Assembly: GCA_009835515.1 (NCBI GenBank)
Contig: VXXH01000239.1
Location: 1-5,587, forward strand
DNA from: Candidatus Poribacteria bacterium
GTDB taxonomy: Bacteria > Poribacteria > WGA-4E > WGA-3G
Direction of reading: 5' to 3'
Length of the DNA: 5,587 nucleotides
Positions 1 through 4,781 of this stretch are shown here, in pieces (within the stretch, counting starts at the first letter, position 1; every line of letters starts with the position of its first letter). Made by a program: the position numbers and the translations under genes. The notes below the pieces were generated by a model that saw only the letters and a list, made by a program, of their open reading frames with translations, was not told the origin of the DNA and searched no databases.

Positions 1-40
1 GAAGTATACCGCGATATATTTGAAGATTGAAGGCTTCTGA
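1..40 (+). CDS. 3' end of an upstream gene, possibly prephenate dehydratase (ACT-domain tail)
   Basis: The frame beginning at base 2 reads KYTAIYLKIEGF and stops at TGA 38-40, 8 nt before the tyrA start, the spacing expected of an upstream operon partner. The last residues loosely resemble the closing strand of the ACT domain in bacterial prephenate dehydratases (pattern T-x-[FY]-L-K-[VI]-x-G). That enzyme would make sense beside tyrA, since both act on prephenate. Only twelve residues are visible. Another frame (EVYRDIFED, stop 28-30) is also open to the edge, so both the gene and its identity are tentative. Confidence 0.3.
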   Translation, partial: KYTAIYLKIEGF

Positions 41-48
41 GACTTGCT

Positions 49-957
49 ATGGAACAGATACAACAACTTCGCCGAATTACAATATGGGGTGTCGGATTAA
101 TTGGCGGTTCGCTTGGGCTTGCGTTGAAAAAGAACGGATTTCAGGGACAACGCCTCGGGTTGGGACGCAACATCGGTAGACTTGAGGATGCGCTTGAACG
201 CGATGCCGTTGATGTCATAACAACAGAGTTAGCCGAAGGGCTTCGAGAAACGGATCTCCTTGTGCTGTGTACGCCTGTTGCATTGGTTCCGAGGTTGGTA
301 CAGCGGATCATTGAATCTGTTGACACACGGCAACATCGGATCGTACTGACTGATGTCGGTAGCACGAAATCAACACTCGTGGAGACAATCGAGACGCAGC
401 TACAGGAACAGAGGGCGGATGCCCTCTCTTTTATTGGTGGGCACCCGATGGCAGGTTCTCATGAGACCGGGGTCGCTGCCGCACGGGCAACACTTTTTCA
501 AAAAGCTACGTGTATTTTGACACCGACTCCAAACACCGACGCGGATGCCTTAGCGTTGATCAAAAACCTTTGGGAATTCGTTGGGGCAGTACCGCATCTC
601 CTTTCCCCGAAAACCCATGACCTCCTCATCGGGGCTGCAAGCCATCTCCCGCATCTTGTTGCGAGTCTTCTCACCAATACGGTTGCGAATGTGGAAACCG
701 AAGACGGTAAGGCGTTGGATTTTACGGCGACCGGTTTTCGGGATTCTACCCGGATTGCCGCAGGTTCGCCGGACTTATGGACCGACATTTTCACAGAGAA
801 TAGAGATGTCCTTGTATCGTTGATTGACGACATCGTTGAAAACTTAACAGCATTCAAAACCTTGCTTCAGACGGATAACCTTGTTGAGATTGAACGCTTA
901 CTTCTAAAAGCACAAGGGATAGTCAAAAAGCAGAGAGAAAAATTGGGAGGCGCATGA
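49..957 (+). CDS. tyrA: Prephenate/arogenate dehydrogenase, TyrA family
   Basis: A cytosolic enzyme of tyrosine synthesis that oxidatively decarboxylates prephenate to 4-hydroxyphenylpyruvate, or arogenate to tyrosine. The 302 residues form an N-terminal Rossmann domain and a helical C-terminal dimerisation domain; length matches a stand-alone dehydrogenase, with no chorismate mutase domain and no C-terminal ACT domain. Visible motifs are the dinucleotide loop GVGLIGGSLG (14-23), TDVGSTK (101-107), the active-site block HPMAGSHETG (132-141, with the catalytic-type His132), HD 190-191, SHLPH (198-202) and GFRDSTRIA (229-237). After beta-2 the sequence is GLGRN (37-41), lacking the acidic residue typical of NAD-specific forms, so NADP use is possible. 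The ATG start places the Rossmann strand at the usual distance; only a weak TGAG (38-41) precedes it. The stop overlaps cmk (ATGA), implying translational coupling. Prephenate and arogenate specificity cannot be separated by eye. Confidence 0.93.
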   Translation: MEQIQQLRRITIWGVGLIGGSLGLALKKNGFQGQRLGLGRNIGRLEDALERDAVDVITTELAEGLRETDLLVLCTPVALVPRLVQRIIESVDTRQHRIVLTDVGSTKSTLVETIETQLQEQRADALSFIGGHPMAGSHETGVAAARATLFQKATCILTPTPNTDADALALIKNLWEFVGAVPHLLSPKTHDLLIGAASHLPHLVASLLTNTVANVETEDGKALDFTATGFRDSTRIAAGSPDLWTDIFTENRDVLVSLIDDIVENLTAFKTLLQTDNLVEIERLLLKAQGIVKKQREKLGGA

Positions 958-1637
958 AGAAGATTGGATCTCAGGTAACGATTGCGATAGACGGACCCGC
1001 CGGGTCTGGGAAAAGCACTGTCGCGCGACGCATCGCAGAAAAACTCGGACTCCTTTATCTCGATTCCGGTGCTATGTACAGGGCAGTGACCGTGTTGGCG
1101 ATCCGAGGTAAACTTGCAGCCGATAGTCCTGAACTGTTTGAGCAGGTAAAAGCCTGCCACATTGAATTTCAAGATAACGGTAAAACGATTTTGCTCAATG
1201 CCGAAGATGTGTCTCGCCAGATCCGCACGCCGGCAGTTAATAGACGCGTCGCAGATGTTGCGAAAATACCAGAGATTCGCCATGAGATCGTCAAGCATCA
1301 ACAACGTATCGGTGGCGAGGGGAGTATCATCGCTGAAGGCAGAGATTTAACGACGATTGTTTTTCCAAACGCCGATTTTAAGTTCTATCTTGATGCCTCT
1401 GTGACAGAACGTGCGAAACGGAGACTCGCCGAACTCCAAAGACAAAACGTAGAGATAACTTTAGCCGCAGTTGAAGCGGAGATTACGGATCGCGATGAAA
1501 AGGATAAAACGCGGGCACACAGTCCGCTCAGGGCCGCTGACGACGCGATTATCCTTGATACAACCGATAAAACGATCAATGAAGTCGTTGATCTTATTGT
1601 AGCGACGGTATGTAACGCCGAAATCGGTTCAAAGTAA
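954..1637 (+). CDS. cmk: Cytidylate kinase (CMP/dCMP kinase)
   Basis: Transfers phosphate from ATP to CMP or dCMP in pyrimidine nucleotide salvage and supply, in the cytosol. The 227 residues match the usual bacterial length. Motifs in order: P-loop GPAGSGKST (14-22); DSGAMYR (37-43), which positions the nucleotide; the CMP-binding insert with VSRQIRTPAV (86-95); EGRD (128-131); and the lid/catalytic segment RDEKDKTR (180-187), which keeps the R-D-x3-D-x2-R pattern of family members, followed by SPL and the closing LDTT (201-204). The ATG lies inside the tyrA stop (ATGA). A GGAGG at 946-950 sits only 3 nt before it, a short spacing, but no other start in this frame precedes the P-loop strand. 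It is the middle gene of tyrA-cmk-plsC. In several phyla cmk is next to plsC and rpsA; rpsA is not seen here. Confidence 0.96.
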   Translation: MKKIGSQVTIAIDGPAGSGKSTVARRIAEKLGLLYLDSGAMYRAVTVLAIRGKLAADSPELFEQVKACHIEFQDNGKTILLNAEDVSRQIRTPAVNRRVADVAKIPEIRHEIVKHQQRIGGEGSIIAEGRDLTTIVFPNADFKFYLDASVTERAKRRLAELQRQNVEITLAAVEAEITDRDEKDKTRAHSPLRAADDAIILDTTDKTINEVVDLIVATVCNAEIGSK

Positions 1638-1641
1638 AATT

Positions 1642-2292
1642 ATGTGGTATACCAATAATCAATTTTGGACTTCCCGTCCGATCTACCGGTGGGGACATCG
1701 GATCACAAACATTTTTTGTAAAACCGTGGGGCGACTTGAAGCACGAGGCCTTCACCACATTCCAAGGGAAGGTGGCGTGTTATTTGTGTCAAATCACGTC
1801 AGTTTCCTTGATCCTGTAATTGTCGGTTCCGCAGCGAGCCGCGAGATTCATTTCATGGCACGAAGTAACGCATTCGACCTCCCAGGGTTAGGGAAACTCA
1901 TTTCAATTTATAATGCCTACCCTGTCAATAGAGGCGCAGCAGACTTAGGCGCATTGCGAAAGACAATCTCACTTTTGCAAGACGGCAACGCTGTGTTGAT
2001 GTTTCCAGAAGGTACCCGGAGCGTTGATGGTACGTTAGGTAAGGCGCATGATGGTGCATGTTTTGTTGCGGACCGAGCCGGGGTGCCGACGATCCCGGTG
2101 TTTCATAGAGGCGCGGAACGGATATTGCCGCGCAACAGCAAACGGCTCCGCCGATCGAAACTCACTGTTATATTTGGTGAACCCCTTGAACCTATCGCTG
2201 GAGAATTTGAAACGCGGCGCGAAAAGTATCAACTGATGGGCAACCAGATGATGGGCGCAATCGCGGATTTGCGAGACGAGATGTTTAGTTAG
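1642..2292 (+). CDS. plsC: 1-acyl-sn-glycerol-3-phosphate acyltransferase (PlsC family)
   Basis: Acylates lysophosphatidic acid at sn-2 to give phosphatidic acid, the precursor of membrane phospholipids; it acts at the inner face of the cytoplasmic membrane. The 216 residues carry all four acyltransferase blocks: NHVSFLD (51-57, catalytic His52 and Asp57), NAYPVNRG (91-98), FPEGTRS (121-127) and IPVF (151-154). There is no clear transmembrane helix; the protein looks peripheral, as in other short PlsC proteins. The ATG is 4 nt after the cmk stop with no recognisable Shine-Dalgarno, so translation is probably coupled to cmk. The gene ends in an 8-bp tail-to-tail overlap with the - strand ychF-like gene. 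Related LPLAT enzymes that acylate other lysolipids share these motifs, so the exact acceptor is inferred from family and cmk linkage. Confidence 0.9.
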   Translation: MWYTNNQFWTSRPIYRWGHRITNIFCKTVGRLEARGLHHIPREGGVLFVSNHVSFLDPVIVGSAASREIHFMARSNAFDLPGLGKLISIYNAYPVNRGAADLGALRKTISLLQDGNAVLMFPEGTRSVDGTLGKAHDGACFVADRAGVPTIPVFHRGAERILPRNSKRLRRSKLTVIFGEPLEPIAGEFETRREKYQLMGNQMMGAIADLRDEMFS

Positions 2293-3379
2293 TTGGGTTC
2301 GCCAGAATGAGTAGGACATCCCCCTCTTGGACTTGATACGTTTTGCCTTCGGCTCTCAGTAAGCCTTTGCTGCGCGCTTCTATGTAACTCCCACAAGTTA
2401 TTAAGTCTTCCCAGTTGATTGTCTCTGAACGGATGAAAGCATTCGCAAAGTCGGTATGAATACGACCTGCTGCGTCAACCGCGGTTTGCCCTTCGCGCAG
2501 CGTCCAGGCGCGCGCCTCCGTTGGGTTGATTGTAAAGAACGTGAGCAGCCCTAATAGCCTATACGAGGTCTGAATAAATCGCTCTAAAGCGGACTCGCGC
2601 AACCCCATCTCTTCCATGAAAATCTCAGTATCGGTTTCATCAAGTTCTGAGAGTTCCATCTCTAATTGCGCAGCGAGTACAATGACTGCTGTTTGCGGTT
2701 CTGCTTCGTATTTAGTGAAGTGTTCAAGAATTTCATCTGCCGCCTCCAGTTGCGTTTCACCGATATTGCAGACCAGCAACAACGGTTTCTGCGTCAAAAA
2801 CCCGTAGCCGCGTATCAACTTCTCTTCATTGGTAGATAACTCAAGGCCACGCAGCGGTTTTCCGCTTTCTAAAGTCGCCTGGCACGCCTCTAAAAGCCGA
2901 ATCTCGTTTTGCTGCGCTGGCAGCTTCTGATTTTGATATTGTTTGCGGAGCCGGTCGAGTCTACCTTCAACAATTTGCAAGTCTGCGAACGCGAACTCAA
3001 GGGAGACGCTTTCAATATCGCGTTCCGCGTCAACCCTACCATCAACATGTGGAACCGATTCATCCTCAAAAAGCCTGACGACATGCGCAAGGGCATCGAC
3101 GGTGCGGAGTTCCGCAAGCAGCCCTGAATCTAATTCCGCTTGTTCTACGTCCGATTTGGTTACGCCTGCAACATCTACGTAATCAATTGTAGCCGGTGTT
3201 ATTTTTGAGGGTTCAAGGATTTCTGCCAAACGCGTCAGCCGTTCGTCTGGGATATTCGCAGTGCTGAGGTTTATTTCTCCGCGGCTTGTGTAACCCCCAA
3301 CTTCTGCATTGGATTGCGCTAAAGTGTTAAACACTGTCGTTTTTCCGACCTGTGGCCTGCCTACGATACCTATCTTCAT
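2285..3379 (-). CDS. ychF: YchF/OLA1-type P-loop ATPase-GTPase with TGS domain, divergent clade
   Basis: A predicted ribosome-associated nucleotide hydrolase of the Obg-HflX superfamily. Its 364 residues match E. coli YchF (363). The G domain has P-loop GRPQVGKTT (7-15), Walker B/G3 DVAG (69-72) and NIGE (205-208) at the G4 position. The N-x-x-E form instead of N-K-x-D is the YchF hallmark associated with ATP preference. HVDG (111-114) holds a His at the position corresponding to E. coli YchF His114, described as catalytic in this family. A helical, probably coiled-coil insert spans about 129-175, and a C-terminal TGS domain about 278-361 with RAWT (290-293), AAGRIHTDF (303-311) and EGKTYQVQEGDV (344-355). 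The canonical GLPNVGKST, the FPF-x-TI-x-PN effector segment and the glycine-rich stretch after DIAG are all changed, so this resembles a second YchF-like clade. The ATG at 3379 has no evident Shine-Dalgarno. It is divergent from the downstream + strand unit. Confidence 0.87.
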   Translation of the reverse strand: MKIGIVGRPQVGKTTVFNTLAQSNAEVGGYTSRGEINLSTANIPDERLTRLAEILEPSKITPATIDYVDVAGVTKSDVEQAELDSGLLAELRTVDALAHVVRLFEDESVPHVDGRVDAERDIESVSLEFAFADLQIVEGRLDRLRKQYQNQKLPAQQNEIRLLEACQATLESGKPLRGLELSTNEEKLIRGYGFLTQKPLLLVCNIGETQLEAADEILEHFTKYEAEPQTAVIVLAAQLEMELSELDETDTEIFMEEMGLRESALERFIQTSYRLLGLLTFFTINPTEARAWTLREGQTAVDAAGRIHTDFANAFIRSETINWEDLITCGSYIEARSKGLLRAEGKTYQVQEGDVLLILANPTN

Positions 3380-3399
3380 TTTTTATTAACCCGTTTATT

Positions 3400-3428
3400 T
3401 CGCTGGTGAGATGCTAACCTCGCTGGTG
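3400..3428. repeat. 9-bp direct repeat with 20-bp period
   Basis: TCGCTGGTG occurs at 3400-3408 and again at 3420-3428, exactly 20 bp apart (about two helical turns). It lies in the region between the ychF-like gene and the divergent promoter, and the second copy ends 14 bp before the -35 box at 3443. The spacing would suit two protein subunits binding the same face of DNA, for example as an operator or activator site. This is inference from position; a chance 9-bp repeat cannot be excluded. Confidence 0.35.
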
Positions 3429-3442
3429 TTGGCAAAATCTAA

Positions 3443-3471
3443 TTGACAAGGTCTGTGTAAACTGGTAGTAT
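3443..3471 (+). promoter_or_regulatory. Sigma70-type promoter for the small membrane protein-methyltransferase unit
   Basis: A perfect -35 hexamer TTGACA (3443-3448) is followed after 17 nt by the -10 hexamer TAGTAT (3466-3471, 4 of 6 consensus). The offset TATAAG at 3469-3474 is a closer hexamer, but at 20 nt it is too far from the -35. The start site would be about 3477-3479, giving a 5' leader of roughly 33 nt before the ATG at 3511. The promoter lies in a divergent intergenic region and points at the next + strand gene. It is the best promoter-like sequence I found in the window. Confidence 0.65.
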
Positions 3472-3495
3472 AAGGGTGAATATGGAATCCGACTC

Positions 3496-3503
3496 GGAGG
3501 TGA
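3496..3503 (+). promoter_or_regulatory. Strong Shine-Dalgarno that sets the start at ATG 3511
   Basis: GGAGGTGA is fully complementary to the usual 16S rRNA anti-Shine-Dalgarno tail. The GGAGG core ends 10 nt before ATG 3511 and only 4 nt before an in-frame TTG at 3505, so ATG 3511 is the better start. Other genes in the window have weak sites or none, apart from the closely spaced GGAGG before cmk. Translation of this short gene is therefore probably efficient. Confidence 0.75.
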
Positions 3504-3510
3504 GTTGAAC

Positions 3511-3900
3511 ATGAGCGTCCTCAACGGGAAGTGGCGGCGGTACATCGTTAAAGGTTTGACGGTTCTCTTAATCTTCACAGTATGCCTTGCAGTTTTGCAA
3601 TGGTTCATCATCAAAGAGTTATTCGGCTTTGGCGTGGATATGGTGAAGGACGCACTAATTCAACAGGCACCTGAAGGCGTTGAACGCTATGACATCGAAA
3701 CGACGTTTGATCGGGTCAAAACCGCTGGCATGCAACTCCCATTCAGTTTTCTCACTGGAAAAATCAGCTTCCGCAAGATTAGAGCCGTTGGTAGATATGC
3801 GATTGAAGCAAACGATGATCAAGTTTGGGACGCTGATGAAATTAACACGCTCCTACGAATGATGAACGCCTCTGTCGGGGTTAAAGGAGGGACCGAGTAA
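3511..3900 (+). CDS. Hypothetical small single-pass membrane protein
   Basis: I do not recognise this 129-residue protein. A short basic N-terminus (KWRRYIVK, 7-14) is followed by one hydrophobic segment at about 15-34 with no obvious signal-peptidase site, so it is most likely a membrane anchor with N-in, C-out topology by the positive-inside rule. The remaining roughly 90 residues look mostly helical and polar. One part, about 48-66, has the pattern APEGVERYDIETTFDRVK; a C-terminal helix lies around 101-118 (DADEINTLLRMMNASVG). There is no catalytic motif, cysteine pair or lipobox. The start is set by the Shine-Dalgarno at 3496-3503, and a sigma70-like promoter lies upstream. The methyltransferase gene follows after 34 nt and is probably co-transcribed. 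Base composition resembles its neighbours, so there is no sign of recent transfer. That it is a gene is well supported; its function is unknown. Confidence 0.8.
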   Translation: MSVLNGKWRRYIVKGLTVLLIFTVCLAVLQWFIIKELFGFGVDMVKDALIQQAPEGVERYDIETTFDRVKTAGMQLPFSFLTGKISFRKIRAVGRYAIEANDDQVWDADEINTLLRMMNASVGVKGGTE

Positions 3901-3934
3901 CTTGCATTATCAACTTGCAAGCGACACTTAGACA

Positions 3935-4693
3935 ATGCAGACACATTTGATTACCCCTTATGAAAAATTTGCCTACGCTTATGATCGGATGATGACAAAC
4001 GTCAATTATACGCGCTGGACACATTACATTGAGTCACTTTTTGAGAAATATGATGCTAAACCCCTTCGCGTCCTCGATTTGGCATGCGGCACTTGTGCTT
4101 TGACCATACAACTCGCATTAAAAGGCTATGAGATGGCTGGTGTCGACCGGGCTGTCGGTATGTTGGACATCGCCAAGGAGAAGGTGGCAGCGCACGAACT
4201 GGACATTGAACTGCATTACGGCGACATGCGCGATTTTCAGTTGAACCAGCGGTTTGACGCTGTCCTCTGCACTTATGATAGTATTAACTATGCCTACGAC
4301 GAAACCGAGTTAAGCAACGTCTTCAGGTGCGTTGCTGAGCATCTCGAACCCGGCGGATTGTTTATCTTCGATGTAACGACAGAACGGAATATCGTTGAGC
4401 ATTTTCACAATAAAACGTTTGCCTCAAACCATGAGGACTATACCTACATCTGGAAAAATAACTACTTACACCATTCCAAGATGTGCCGCACCCTGCTGAC
4501 CTTTTTTATCCGTGAAGGCGAATTGTTTCGACGCTATGAGGAGGTACACCAGCAGCGGATCTTTGAAGTACCCACTGTTAATAACTTACTCAAGGCGGCT
4601 GGATACAAACCCTTGAGTGCTTACGATATGTACACTTTTAACCGGTGGAACCGTTACTCAGACCGAATTAACTTTACCGCACGCCTCGCTTGA
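3935..4693 (+). CDS. Class I SAM-dependent methyltransferase, YqeM-like
   Basis: A predicted cytosolic methyltransferase of 252 residues with unknown acceptor. The N-terminal pattern TPYEKFAYAYDRMM (7-20) with NYTRW (24-28) is typical of the B. subtilis YqeM group. The Rossmann fold follows: motif I VLDLACGTC (46-54), an acidic residue after beta-2 (Asp71 in GVDRA), GDMRDF (96-101), FDAVLCTYDSINY (107-119) and LEPGGLFIFDV (137-147). The C-terminal part, with TFASNHEDYTYIW (161-173), a beta-rich LTFFIREGELFRRYEEVH stretch (188-205) and AAGYKPL (221-227), also matches YqeM proteins. Motif I has Cys54 where most relatives have Gly (CGTG). ATG 3935 is the first start after an in-frame stop (TAG 3929-3931) and retains the whole N-terminal motif, although no Shine-Dalgarno is visible. 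It is probably transcribed with the small membrane protein gene. It lacks the rsfS neighbour that yqeM has in Bacillus. Confidence 0.87.
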   Translation: MQTHLITPYEKFAYAYDRMMTNVNYTRWTHYIESLFEKYDAKPLRVLDLACGTCALTIQLALKGYEMAGVDRAVGMLDIAKEKVAAHELDIELHYGDMRDFQLNQRFDAVLCTYDSINYAYDETELSNVFRCVAEHLEPGGLFIFDVTTERNIVEHFHNKTFASNHEDYTYIWKNNYLHHSKMCRTLLTFFIREGELFRRYEEVHQQRIFEVPTVNNLLKAAGYKPLSAYDMYTFNRWNRYSDRINFTARLA

Positions 4694-4709
4694 GAGGGTA
4701 ACGCTCCAA

Positions 4710-4730
4710 ATGTGCTTATAAGAAGCATGT
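4710..4730. repeat. Imperfect inverted repeat between convergent genes
   Basis: Between the methyltransferase stop and the converging dehydrogenase, TGCTT (4713-4717) pairs with AAGCA (4723-4727) around a 5-nt loop. Two G-U pairs and an A-U pair can extend the stem to 8 bp. It is weak and A+T-rich, without a clean run of T residues on either side. It might help end transcription from one or both sides, but it is not a convincing intrinsic terminator. Confidence 0.25.
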
Positions 4731-4765
4731 TCTTTCAGGATACGCGCTTTGAAAGCCGCCCCTGT

Positions 4766-4781
4766 CTGTAAATGTTTACAG
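4766..4781. repeat. 16-bp perfect palindrome over the dehydrogenase stop codon
   Basis: CTGTAAATGTTTACAG has 7-bp arms around a central TG (as RNA, 6-bp arms with a 4-nt loop). It covers the last codon and the TAA stop (4776-4778) of the - strand dehydrogenase gene. As a hairpin it is short and A+T-rich with no U tract after it on either strand, so it is not a standard terminator. Its symmetry would also suit a dimeric DNA-binding protein, but a position at a 3' end argues against a simple operator role. Observation firm, role unknown. Confidence 0.4.

Noticed and set aside
498..857. A 119-codon - strand frame inside tyrA
   Set aside because: It is fully antisense to the conserved C-terminal part of tyrA and has no family motif.
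867..1304. A 145-codon open frame on the - strand across the tyrA/cmk junction
   Set aside because: It is antisense to two clearly conserved proteins and its translation shows no recognisable domain; it is best explained as a shadow frame.
3380..3480. A sigma70 promoter for the ychF-like gene on the - strand
   Set aside because: TTTACA- and TAGATT-like hexamers occur, but at wrong spacing (14 nt) or with poor -10 matches; none was convincing.
3505..3900. TTG 3505 as start of the small membrane protein
   Set aside because: It lies only 4 nt after the GGAGG core, while ATG 3511 lies 10 nt after it and is the stronger codon.
4710..4781. Intrinsic terminator between the convergent methyltransferase and dehydrogenase genes
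   Set aside because: Both inverted repeats here have weak A+T-rich stems and no T run on either strand, so I list them as repeats only.
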